Source: Cyclobacteriaceae bacterium (GTDB lineage: Bacteria; Bacteroidota; Bacteroidia; Cytophagales; Cyclobacteriaceae). From it: DNA of 11,194 bases. Location of the stretch: positions 1-11,194 of the forward strand of contig JANYDR010000173.1 in NCBI GenBank assembly GCA_025363495.1. The letters run 5' to 3'. The notes beneath the pieces are model-generated. The model was not told the DNA's origin, did not search any database, and saw only the letters and a list, made by a program, of their open reading frames with translations. Below are positions 1 to 7,123 of the stretch, one piece after another (position 1 is the first letter of the stretch; each line of letters begins with the position of its first letter). The translations under genes and the position numbers were made by a program.

Positions 1-757
1 CAAATTTTCTTGGCTTAAAATTATTATCGGGAAGCTGAATAAATGAATGATGTTCCCTCACGGTAACACTCGATGGTGTTGGCGTCACGCTTCTGATAAA
101 TCCGCCTGTTGGCTGACCTGTGAAAGTAAGCGTTACCTCAAACTCTGTATTCTGCGGAAAGTTTTTTGTGCGCGGCGTATAAAAAGCTGATCGTGATTTG
201 TCTAACGTATAGGTTCCTTGCTGAGAACTGCGGAGTGTACCAATCACATCATGTGCGTCGTTCAATAAGAAATCGGTAGCATCGACCAGAACATTTCCGC
301 CATCTTCGGCCGTTACAGTAAATCCCCAGAGAACTGATTGAGCAAATGATTCTTGTACTGCCTTTCGTTCCGTCGCATTGTCACTGATCGCACGGAATGC
401 AAGATTGATTTCAGTCAATAAAACTTTAGGCCCTCTTTTTTCAAATTTTACCACACGGTCACGACCAAGTTGATTGCGGTCAAGCCCGATGTCGTTAGAG
501 CCAATCGCTGCCGTAAGAGATTCTACATAGAGGAATTCAGTGTCAAATTTATTAATAAGCAGAAATACCTTGTCTTGCTTTTCATCATAAAAAAAATCAA
601 AGTAACCCTGGAATTTTTTCATTCCCGCCGTCTTTCCATCAATAGGGGAAGTCAGGGATTGATTTGGCTGCACAGCAGGTTCGTCTGTCTGTTTTTTCTT
701 TTGTGAATAGGAAATAAAAGATACCGCTACTAGAAGCGCCAGAAGAGTTTTTTTCAT
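1..757 (-). CDS. Secreted zinc-dependent metalloprotease, DUF5117/DUF4953 family (N-terminal 252 residues, runs off left edge)
   Basis: The frame opens at an ATG (757-755) and stays open to the window edge, so only the N-terminal part is visible. Residues 1 to about 18 form a type I signal peptide (MKKTLLALLVAVSFISYS, cleavage likely before Q19), so the protein is exported. The rest reads as the DUF5117 region found ahead of the zincin domain in large Bacteroidota/Proteobacteria metalloproteases: FLYVESL, GSNDIGLDRNQLG, RVVKFEKRGPKVLL, QSVLWGF, LVDATDFLLNDAHDV and RTKNFPQNTE all match that family as I remember it. The catalytic HExxH motif is expected further downstream and lies outside the window, so activity cannot be judged. 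It is last in the minus-strand block, 172 bp after the reverse transcriptase and beyond a terminator, so it probably has its own promoter in 758-828. Family assignment is from recall of conserved motifs; the natural substrate is unknown. Confidence 0.5.
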   Translation of the reverse strand, partial: MKKTLLALLVAVSFISYSQKKKQTDEPAVQPNQSLTSPIDGKTAGMKKFQGYFDFFYDEKQDKVFLLINKFDTEFLYVESLTAAIGSNDIGLDRNQLGRDRVVKFEKRGPKVLLTEINLAFRAISDNATERKAVQESFAQSVLWGFTVTAEDGGNVLVDATDFLLNDAHDVIGTLRSSQQGTYTLDKSRSAFYTPRTKNFPQNTEFEVTLTFTGQPTGGFIRSVTPTPSSVTVREHHSFIQLPDNNFKPRKF

Positions 758-780
758 TTTGGGATTTTAAAACCCCAAAA
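757..780 (-). promoter_or_regulatory. 24-bp near-perfect palindrome abutting the metalloprotease start codon
   Basis: The 24 bases from 757 to 780 equal their own reverse complement except at one symmetric pair of positions. The outer arms are TTTTGGG and CCCAAAA and the centre is TTTTAAAA. The element ends on the first base of the ATG at 757. It could be an operator or a hairpin that hides the start. No Shine-Dalgarno sequence is visible here. The symmetry is seen directly; the function is inferred. Confidence 0.5.
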
Positions 781-828
781 GCTAATGAATCAAAGAGGAG
801 TTTTCAAGGAGAAGGATGTGGACGGAAT

Positions 829-877
829 AAAAAAGGTGGCTGCCTAAAATCCACCCATGACCATGAAGGCAGCCACC
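829..877 (-). terminator. Intrinsic terminator downstream of the reverse transcriptase gene
   Basis: On the minus strand a perfect 11-bp stem (GGTGGCTGCCT pairing with AGGCAGCCACC, plus-strand arms 867-877 and 835-845) encloses a 21-nt loop and is followed at once by six T residues (829-834). This is the standard Rho-independent layout. The T tract lies only on the minus-strand exit side, so it terminates the leftward transcript of the RT and separates it from the metalloprotease gene. The long loop is slightly unusual. Confidence 0.5.
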
Positions 878-929
878 AAACCTTATCCAAAATCTCTTGT
901 AAAGCTATCGAATGGATGATTACCGGGAA

Positions 930-2294
930 TCACGCGCCCGGTGGGATTTTGATTACAATCGATTTCAATTGGAAAAAATACATTTCCCAGTAGAGTAGAG
1001 AAAAGGAACAAGCGGTAAAGAGCTTACGCCACATTTGCTGACCTTGTTTCCTTAATGCCTGTTTGCGATACAGTCGGCTCTTCCGTTGACTTTTGCGATT
1101 GAAGTATTTTTCAAGACGTGCCCTCAGATAATAATTCAGTTTCCTTTTTGCTACAAAGGGGTAACTCACTCCTTTAATTTCAAAATAAGTAAGCCATCCC
1201 ATTATGAGAGCATTCAGTTCACCGACCAAAGCCTCAACCTTATAGTGACCCATCCTTTCAAGGGTGAAACCAATTTTCTCCCGTATCTTCCTGCTTGATT
1301 TCTCACTTGGTTTTACATTCCAGAACTTCCCTCCCTGAGGATACTGGAAGTTAAGGTCATACCTAAATACAAATCCCAGAAAGTGGAAGGGCTGTTCTCT
1401 GGCATCTATCTGAGAACTCTTCTTTTCATTCAGCCTTAGACCCATTCGTTCAAGCAATTCTTTCAGCTTTGTTATCGCTGTAGATTCCATGATCTTTCCC
1501 ATCAGAATAAAGTCATCTGCATACCGCACCATGGCTATGCCCAGTCTCTTGAATAGTCCCTTTGAAAAACTAACTATCCTGTCCAGAAGATGGAGATACA
1601 AATTCGATAGTAACGGGGAGATTACTCCCCCCTGTGGTACTCCTTCTTTGTTCTTTTTCCCACCTTTGAATTGACCGTCTTCATAGATCGGGGCTTTTAA
1701 CCATTTGTTAATTAATGTAAGCACTCGCTTGTCTGCGATCCGCTCCTCTAAAGCTATCTTTAGCTTATCGTGGGGGATTGTATCAAAGTAATTGCTTAGG
1801 TCTGCATCATAGACTTCTGTCTTTCCACTTTTGAGATATTCCTTGATCTTGGTAATCGCTTCTTGTCCTGAGCGCTTGGGTCGAAATCCATATGAACTAT
1901 CTTCAAAATCCGCTTCGAATATCGGTTCTATTACAAGCTTGCATGCCATCTGGGCTACCCTGTCCTTGATGGTAGGAATGCCCAACGGCCTTTTCCCTCC
2001 ATTGTCTTTGGGTATCCAAACTCGCTTGACAGCTGAGGCTTGATGGGTCTGCTGACGTAACTCTTCCTTTAACTCTTTGAGAAAGATCTCTACTCCTGCT
2101 GACTCTATCATCTCAAAAGTCAATCCATCTACTCCAGCACTACCTCCATTGAACTTCACGCGTTCCCACGACTCTTGTAGGATGTAGTCTAAAAATACTT
2201 TATCATACAATATGTAAAACCGATACTCTTTTTCCTGTTTGGCTTTCAGGTATAGTTTCCTCTGATACATCTGCACTCTTTCCGCACTGCTCAT
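930..2294 (-). CDS. ltrA: Group II intron-type reverse transcriptase/maturase, without a recognisable intron ribozyme
   Basis: This encodes an RNA-directed DNA polymerase with a maturase (X) domain. I chose the ATG at 2294 (454 aa); a TTG at 2330 would add 12 residues and give 466, but TTG is a rare start in this group. Numbering from the TTG, the RT fingers/palm carry KRPLGIPTIKDR (113-124), GFRPKRSGQEA (148-158), the motif A aspartate in DADLSNYFD (175-183, D177 likely catalytic), VPQGGVISPLL (231-241) and the active-site YADD (270-273). The maturase domain shows IMGWLTYF (376-383) and a basic RKSQRKSRLYR stretch (412-422). No HNH endonuclease domain follows. The last 30 or so residues are hydrophobic and unlike the usual family tail. 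In true group II introns this ORF lies in domain IV of a ribozyme; here the flanks are too short upstream and show no domain V downstream. It may be a truncated intron or a stand-alone RT. Transcription probably ends at 829-877. Confidence 0.5.
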   Translation of the reverse strand: MSSAERVQMYQRKLYLKAKQEKEYRFYILYDKVFLDYILQESWERVKFNGGSAGVDGLTFEMIESAGVEIFLKELKEELRQQTHQASAVKRVWIPKDNGGKRPLGIPTIKDRVAQMACKLVIEPIFEADFEDSSYGFRPKRSGQEAITKIKEYLKSGKTEVYDADLSNYFDTIPHDKLKIALEERIADKRVLTLINKWLKAPIYEDGQFKGGKKNKEGVPQGGVISPLLSNLYLHLLDRIVSFSKGLFKRLGIAMVRYADDFILMGKIMESTAITKLKELLERMGLRLNEKKSSQIDAREQPFHFLGFVFRYDLNFQYPQGGKFWNVKPSEKSSRKIREKIGFTLERMGHYKVEALVGELNALIMGWLTYFEIKGVSYPFVAKRKLNYYLRARLEKYFNRKSQRKSRLYRKQALRKQGQQMWRKLFTACSFSLLYWEMYFFQLKSIVIKIPPGA

Positions 2295-2455
2295 CACGTT
2301 TCGCTTCTTGGCGATCAGAGGTAGCGACAAATTTGGTTACATGGCTCTCTCATCCATTAGGTAATTTATATAAACACACGCCTCGTGGCGTACCAGATTC
2401 CACAGATTAAATACATGCAGATCTGCCGGAAATGTCTTGGCCAAACAACCATGAA

Positions 2456-3088
2456 CTAAATAAGTTTTTCTTGCGCCGCTTTCGCCAACGCCTGCGACTT
2501 ACTATTCACTTGGAGCTTCGAATAGATATTCTTGATATGTGTCTTTGAAGTTTCTTTAGAAATAAACAACTCTTCAGAGATCTGTGTGTATGTTTTACCC
2601 TCAGAAATCAGTGTCAATATCTCCGTCTCACGTTTGGTAAGTGGTGAGTTAGGATTGATATGGAAATTATCAATTACCAATCGGGCAATCTTACTGCTCA
2701 TGGGCGCACCTCCCTTTGAAATCTCTTCAAGTGCTGACAATAATTCGAGGTGATTAGAACTTTTTGTAATGTAGCCCGTCGCTCCGGCCTTCATCGCCTC
2801 AAACACCAATTCATTGTCTTCATACACGGTAACCATAATAATCTCCGAGCCCGGGCTCTTATCTTTTATGATACGGGTACCCTGAATACCATTCATGCCA
2901 GGCAGCTCAATATCCATCAGTACATAGTCAGGTTTGTCTGCACCAAGATGCTTGATAGCATCCTCACAACTCCCATAAGCATTGACCACACCGAATTTCG
3001 GTGAACTGTTGACAATTAAAACAAAGCTGTTGCGTATTTCAGCGTCATCTTCAACGATCAGGACGCGTTTTTTCGTTACTGGTATCAT
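2456..3088 (-). CDS. Response regulator transcription factor, NarL/FixJ (LuxR-type HTH) family
   Basis: A 210-residue two-component output protein. The receiver domain (about 6-125) has the acidic pocket EDD (13-15), phosphoacceptor D59 in LMDIELPGMNG, T87 and K109 in GYITKSS, so all phosphorylation and switch residues are present. The LuxR-type helix-turn-helix covers about 148-205 (SPLTKRETEILTLISEGKT, then the recognition region SKETSKTHIKNIYSKL). It should act as a dimeric DNA-binding protein in the cytoplasm after phosphorylation. Its ATG at 3088 lies inside the last codons of the histidine kinase gene, with a 38-nt overlap in another frame. This indicates co-transcription and probably coupled translation, and makes that kinase the likely phosphodonor. 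Target genes are unknown; the divergent sigma factor and the downstream metalloprotease are candidates by position only. The domain assignment is very secure. Confidence 0.5.
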   Translation of the reverse strand: MIPVTKKRVLIVEDDAEIRNSFVLIVNSSPKFGVVNAYGSCEDAIKHLGADKPDYVLMDIELPGMNGIQGTRIIKDKSPGSEIIMVTVYEDNELVFEAMKAGATGYITKSSNHLELLSALEEISKGGAPMSSKIARLVIDNFHINPNSPLTKRETEILTLISEGKTYTQISEELFISKETSKTHIKNIYSKLQVNSKSQALAKAAQEKLI

Positions 3089-6011
3089 AAGTTTTCATTT
3101 TTATAGTGGAGAAACCAATTTGAATCCGGGTACCATGGTCTCCGGATGTTTTTTCTATTGTTAATGATGCATGTAATTTTTCAGCCCGCGTACGAATATT
3201 TTTAATTCCGTTTGATTTAATGGTATTCGGATCAAATCCCTCACCATCGTCCTCCAGCACCATTGCATATCCGTCCTTAAAAGATCGTAAATAAAACGAA
3301 ACATTTTCAGCACCAGAATGCTTAAAAGCATTGGTCATTGCCTCTTTGAATATCAAATTGGCTTCACGGCTAAATCCATATGGCAGCTTCACTTTTTCCT
3401 TTGATTCATTGTAGGCCCGGAACTGAATATTCTTCTCTTCAAATAATTTTTCACCAAAATCGCGGATATGAAGGAACAACTTAGACAAATCATCATTCAC
3501 TGGATCAATCGCCCAGATAAAATCACGTGTTCCGTTGTATAAATATTTTGCTGACTCCTCCACTTTGTGGTATAATTCAGGCCCATGTCCGTTTCCGTTA
3601 AGGCGCATCAGGCTTACATAATTGATAATACGGGTAAGCTGATTACCCATCTCGTCATGAAAATCGCGAGCAATTTCCTTTCGCAACGACTCCTGCTCCT
3701 GTTGACGAATCCGCTCCACCTCTATCAGCTTCGACATATTTTTCCGCAACCGCATTAGAATAAAAAGGACTACCGACCCGAGCAATGCTGCTATCGACAC
3801 TACATAAAAGGTTGTCGTTTGATAAAAGGGTGCTTTGATGGTGAACGAGTAGGTTAGTGGTTGAATATCCCAACTGCCAACTTTGTCGGTTGCCAGAATA
3901 TTAAACACATAATCTCCCGGGGGAAGATTACTGTATGTAACCCGACCCATCACAGTAGGCTGTGACCAGGTCTTATCAAAGTTTTTTAAAAAATATTTAT
4001 AACGAACTGAACTGGGGTAGCGCTTATCAACCCTGTTAAAATAAAACGTAATGTGATTATTGTCGGATGGAAAGACCGGTGTTGATGGAATTTTAAAAAA
4101 TCCACTTTGACTTTTTCCAAATTGTCGGCTGGAAATCTCTCCATACTGTATTTCAATATCAGATAAGTGTACCGGATAGGATTTTGCAAATTTATTTCCT
4201 GTCTCATTAAATTGATACAGTCCATCAATCAAACCAAAATATTTCACCTTCTCCGATAGATAGTATGAATTCTGATTTGTTTCTATGCCGATCAATCCGT
4301 TGTCATATCCAAAATCACGCGTTTCAATAATTTCCAATTGTTTGTCGAGCTTTAGCCGCGTTATTCCCTTTTCAGTTCCTACCCAGATACGGTCTTTCTC
4401 ATCAGCAGCAACAAAAAATATAAATCCCGACGGAAGACCTTCTCTCGGTCCAATCAGCTTTTTTGTGAGACGTATTGGATCAATCACCATTACACCGGCA
4501 CCACCTGATCCTGCAAGCAACAAAGTATCCCTGAAGTTAGATAACGCTAACACAGTTGTATTTTCAAATTCCGGTAACGGAATAGACGTAACGCTATCAT
4601 CTTTTAAAACATTTATTCCGAACTCAGTACCGATAAAAAGAGACTTTCTTGCCGGCATATAACGCAATGAAAAAATATTCCTCGTACTCAGTCCCTTTTC
4701 ACTTGTGACGTCCATGAATTTTTTTCCATCATAATAGTTTAGTCCACCGCCTGTCGTGCCGATCCAGACGCCACCCTTCTCATCAAAATCCAATTGTGTC
4801 ACGTAGGCGCTGGAGAGCCCATCTTCTCTCGTATACCAGGTAATTTTTTCCGTGGAATTGGAATATCTGCCAAGAGCAGAAAAAGATCCCACCCAAACTT
4901 CACCTGAAGGACTTGTTTTAATTGTGTGTACACCGTCATCCTTTCCATTTGGCAGATCGAAATGAGTTACTTTCTCTTTCGATATACGCGACAATCCCAA
5001 CGAGCCAATCCAGGTAGCATCTGTTTTATCTTTCTCAATTGCTGTTATGTCATGAAAAAGTTTAGGATTAATACGGTCAAAGTCGCGGGGATAGTACCGA
5101 TAGAGTCCATTGCCAGCACTTCCAAACCATGTATTTCCCTCCGCATCGAGGTGGACCTGCATAATAGGTATGTTTCTTAGTACGGTATCTGTTTCGATTA
5201 TACCATCGCGATTATATTCGCGGAACAGCGTTCGTTCATTACGGGTCCAATACACATCCTGGACGGAGTCATAACAAACAATATACCGGTCCATCATTTT
5301 TTTTCTCCTGCTGAAATCTCCGTTCTTTAAATTGATTGCAAAAGATCCGCTGTCAGTATCCACCCAAACTTCATTGGCATGGTTAAACATACTGTAGGCT
5401 TTGCTGAATACCTTTGAATGAGGGAATTTCCGATAACCTTCCTTACTCGGAACTATAAATGAGCTGTCGTTCAGGTAATAACAAATCTGGCGGTCTGGTG
5501 ATATGTGAGTAAAGAATATTGATTTATTTGGGAGAATATTTCTTGACCAGTAATAAACAGAATCCTGAAAAATCTTACCAATCATCCCGGGACTTGAGAC
5601 AAAAAAGATGGTGTCATTAAATTCCACTACTTTCCTTACACGTTTTAACCCATCGTTTGAGATGACTTGTTGAAATTTCTTAAAGTTCAAACCATCAAAA
5701 CGAGTGAGTCCTCTTGGGTGAACTATCCAAACATTCTGATGTGAATCGATAAAAAGAGATGTGACGACATTGCTTAACAGTCCATCAAGCGTCGAGTAAA
5801 CTTTAAACTCGCGACCATCAAATCTTGCGAGACCACCACCGGAAGTCCCAATCCACAAGTAACCAAAATGGTCTTCAATAATGGCATTCACCTGCGATTG
5901 AGGCAAGCCATCTACGGCAGTATATTGACGAAGAGTAAATTGTTGAGCAACAACTTTCTGGGCTAAAGAAAGAGTTGCAAGAAATGAAACGATTATTAAC
6001 AGCCTTCGCAT
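3051..6011 (-). CDS. Two-component sensor histidine kinase with periplasmic propeller and Y_Y_Y domain
   Basis: A 986-residue inner-membrane sensor kinase. A signal peptide (MRRLLIIVSFLATLSLAQKV, cleavage near AQQ) precedes a large periplasmic region with many Reg_prop-type blades, visible as YLWIGTSGGGLARFDG, NTWFGSAGNGLYRY, GVWIGTTGGGLNYYDG and RIWVGTEKGITRL. A Y_Y_Y domain follows (about 645-725, with FDKTWSQ and YSNLPPGDYVFNILA). One membrane helix spans about 733-754. The cytoplasmic part is a HisKA_3 dimerisation domain with H785 in ARDFHDEMGNQ, then a HATPase domain with N box NAFKHSG (N894), G1 box EDDGEGFD (about 920-926) and G2 box GIKNIRTRAEK. This architecture resembles Bacteroidota hybrid systems that sense glycans or other periplasmic ligands, but the regulator is a separate overlapping gene rather than fused. 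The ligand cannot be read from the sequence. The gene is divergent from the sigma factor gene across 212 bp. Confidence 0.5.
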   Translation of the reverse strand: MRRLLIIVSFLATLSLAQKVVAQQFTLRQYTAVDGLPQSQVNAIIEDHFGYLWIGTSGGGLARFDGREFKVYSTLDGLLSNVVTSLFIDSHQNVWIVHPRGLTRFDGLNFKKFQQVISNDGLKRVRKVVEFNDTIFFVSSPGMIGKIFQDSVYYWSRNILPNKSIFFTHISPDRQICYYLNDSSFIVPSKEGYRKFPHSKVFSKAYSMFNHANEVWVDTDSGSFAINLKNGDFSRRKKMMDRYIVCYDSVQDVYWTRNERTLFREYNRDGIIETDTVLRNIPIMQVHLDAEGNTWFGSAGNGLYRYYPRDFDRINPKLFHDITAIEKDKTDATWIGSLGLSRISKEKVTHFDLPNGKDDGVHTIKTSPSGEVWVGSFSALGRYSNSTEKITWYTREDGLSSAYVTQLDFDEKGGVWIGTTGGGLNYYDGKKFMDVTSEKGLSTRNIFSLRYMPARKSLFIGTEFGINVLKDDSVTSIPLPEFENTTVLALSNFRDTLLLAGSGGAGVMVIDPIRLTKKLIGPREGLPSGFIFFVAADEKDRIWVGTEKGITRLKLDKQLEIIETRDFGYDNGLIGIETNQNSYYLSEKVKYFGLIDGLYQFNETGNKFAKSYPVHLSDIEIQYGEISSRQFGKSQSGFFKIPSTPVFPSDNNHITFYFNRVDKRYPSSVRYKYFLKNFDKTWSQPTVMGRVTYSNLPPGDYVFNILATDKVGSWDIQPLTYSFTIKAPFYQTTTFYVVSIAALLGSVVLFILMRLRKNMSKLIEVERIRQQEQESLRKEIARDFHDEMGNQLTRIINYVSLMRLNGNGHGPELYHKVEESAKYLYNGTRDFIWAIDPVNDDLSKLFLHIRDFGEKLFEEKNIQFRAYNESKEKVKLPYGFSREANLIFKEAMTNAFKHSGAENVSFYLRSFKDGYAMVLEDDGEGFDPNTIKSNGIKNIRTRAEKLHASLTIEKTSGDHGTRIQIGFSTIKMKTYDTSNEKTRPDR

Positions 6012-6223
6012 GAACCCTCAAACATCCGGATAATACCGGTCAATGGGTAGACCCAAGTTACGGGATTTGAGGCTGAAAAGCTCAAAACAAAAAGCTTAAA
6101 GGTCAAAGCCTGAGCTTTCTATGAATACAGTACCGTTTTCTTGCAACCCCGAACCAAGAACTCAGAACCCAAAACTTGTGACTATATTGACCTAACCACA
6201 TTATTACATTATAGCCCCACCCT
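6012..6223. promoter_or_regulatory. Divergent intergenic region between sensor kinase and sigma factor genes, with several dyads
   Basis: These 212 bp must hold the start signals for both divergent genes. Directly visible are a CCGG-N6-CCGG dyad (6026-6039), a TGGGT-AG-ACCCA dyad (6044-6055) and an inverted repeat AAAGCTCA/TGAGCTTT (6077-6084 and 6111-6118). The first two lie 15-44 bp upstream of the kinase ATG and could be operator sites. No convincing Bacteroidota promoter (TTTG with TAnnTTTG at proper spacing) was found. The region is otherwise AT-rich and non-coding. That it is regulatory follows from its position; the specific role of each dyad is a guess. Confidence 0.5.
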
Positions 6224-6784
6224 ATGACGGAGGATGAGATCCGCAAAGAGAATGAGATTGTAGAAAGATCCAAGAGCGACCCCAGGGCTTTTGGTGAGCT
6301 GTATGAAAAGTATTTTGACCGCATCTATTATTATATACTCCGGCAGATCGATGATGAGGAAACGGCAGGTGACCTCTGCTCGCAAACATTTGTCAACGTT
6401 TTGAATCACCTTTCCAAATATGAATTCCGTGGACTTCCTTTTTCAGCCTGGATATATAAAATCGCAGCAAACGAGATAAATAAATTCTATAGAAAGAATA
6501 AAGGAAAAAAAATCTATAGCCTGGAAGAGATAAAAGTCCGGGAGCTCGTTGAACGTACCGATGAAGACTGGGATGAAGAAATTATTCAACGGCTGCTGGC
6601 CTATCTGAAAGATCTTCCAACCGATATGCTTCAGGTGCTGGAATTGCGATTCTTCGAAGACAAAGATTTTAAAGAGATCGCATTTATACTTGACATCACG
6701 GAAAGTGGCGCAAAGATGCGTACCTATCGGGCGTTGGATAAATTGAGAATGAATTTTAATATTAAGGTGAAGTACAATGAGTAA
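6224..6784 (+). CDS. ECF-type sigma-70 family RNA polymerase sigma factor
   Basis: A 186-residue alternative sigma factor. Region 2 covers about 21-92: RAFGELYEKYFDRIYYYILR, then DEETAGDLCSQTFVNVL and FSAWIYKIAANEINKFYR, which correspond to core-binding and -10 recognition segments. Region 4 covers about 123-176: LPTDMLQVLELRFFEDKDFKEIAFIL followed by the recognition helix around SGAKMRTYRALDKLR. Region 3 is replaced by a short acidic linker, as in ECF sigma factors. It redirects RNA polymerase to a small set of promoters. It overlaps the next gene by 8 nt (ATG at 6777 within the final codons), so a membrane-protein partner is co-expressed. It is divergent from the two-component genes. No classical zinc-type anti-sigma factor or SusC/D-type target genes are adjacent, so the inducing signal is unknown. 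Family assignment is secure; the ECF subgroup cannot be fixed by eye. Confidence 0.5.
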   Translation: MTEDEIRKENEIVERSKSDPRAFGELYEKYFDRIYYYILRQIDDEETAGDLCSQTFVNVLNHLSKYEFRGLPFSAWIYKIAANEINKFYRKNKGKKIYSLEEIKVRELVERTDEDWDEEIIQRLLAYLKDLPTDMLQVLELRFFEDKDFKEIAFILDITESGAKMRTYRALDKLRMNFNIKVKYNE

Positions 6785-7031
6785 GCACGAAATCCGTCTT
6801 CGCCGGCAGAAATTTACAGGACGCGGTACCGAACGTTTCCGTAACTATGGCGCTATTCTGCAACGTCATGAGGAAGAAAAACGATTGAAGAAAATCCTTC
6901 GTGCGTTTACCTATTTTTTGATCATACTCATTGTGACGATTTTGATTGTGATCGTGGTGAGGGTGGAGAGGAAAGCAAGCAAGAAGGGGGTTGAGAGGGC
7001 ATGGTGTGGGAGTGCTACTTTAGAAACTTGA
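6777..7031 (+). CDS. Small single-pass membrane protein overlapping the sigma factor gene, function unknown
   Basis: An 84-residue protein, not matched to a named family. It has a strongly basic N-terminus (RLRRQKFTGRGTERFR), a charged segment HEEEKRLKK, one hydrophobic helix at about 44-62 (TYFLIILIVTILIVIVVRV) and a short charged tail. The positive-inside rule puts the N-terminal 40 residues in the cytoplasm. The start at 6777 is supported by the 8-nt overlap with the sigma gene stop (TAA 6782-6784), typical of translational coupling. By position it may tether or modulate the sigma factor, like a minimal anti-sigma protein, but no anti-sigma motif (such as HxxxCxxC) is present. The last dozen residues run into intergenic low-complexity repeats, so the original stop may have been lost and the tail may be recent. 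Confidence 0.5.
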   Translation: MSKHEIRLRRQKFTGRGTERFRNYGAILQRHEEEKRLKKILRAFTYFLIILIVTILIVIVVRVERKASKKGVERAWCGSATLET

Positions 7032-7056
7032 AATTGAAAATTCGAAATTGGAAACT
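7021..7056. repeat. Low-complexity GAAATTG-type intergenic repeat
   Basis: The sequence alternates GAAAC, GAAATTG (7030-7036 and 7044-7050), GAAAATTC and GGAAAC units. Such degenerate repeats are common between genes in Bacteroidota genomes. It overlaps the final codons of the small membrane protein and fills the start of the spacer before the amidohydrolase. No coding or RNA role is evident. Confidence 0.5.
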
Positions 7057-7123
7057 CAACACTTCGGAGCTTTTAAAATTTCATTCCCCGTTGTACATTA
7101 CTCTCCTAACGAAAATCACACCT

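Noticed and set aside
470..706. Plus-strand open frame opposite the metalloprotease
   Set aside because: The minus frame is continuous with a signal peptide and family motifs; the plus frame is low-complexity.
829..2391. A complete group II intron
   Set aside because: The upstream gap is too short for domains I-III and no domain V hairpin was seen; only the ORF can be supported.
2418..2427. Palindrome GCAGATCTGC after the response regulator
   Set aside because: It has no loop and no T tract, so it is not a terminator; a 10-bp palindrome with a BglII-like core is easily fortuitous.
4285..4662. Open frame on the plus strand within the kinase gene
   Set aside because: It is antisense to a clear propeller domain, and its composition looks like a shadow of the coding strand.
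6187..6215. TTGACC-N17-TATAGC resembling a sigma-70 promoter before the sigma gene
   Set aside because: Bacteroidota use a different promoter consensus, and the -10 match would lie only 8 bp before the ATG; probably chance in AT-rich DNA.
7001..7123. Upstream extension of the amidohydrolase (41 extra codons)
   Set aside because: It overlaps the preceding gene and repeats, and puts the signal peptide inside the protein; the ATG at 7124 is preferred.
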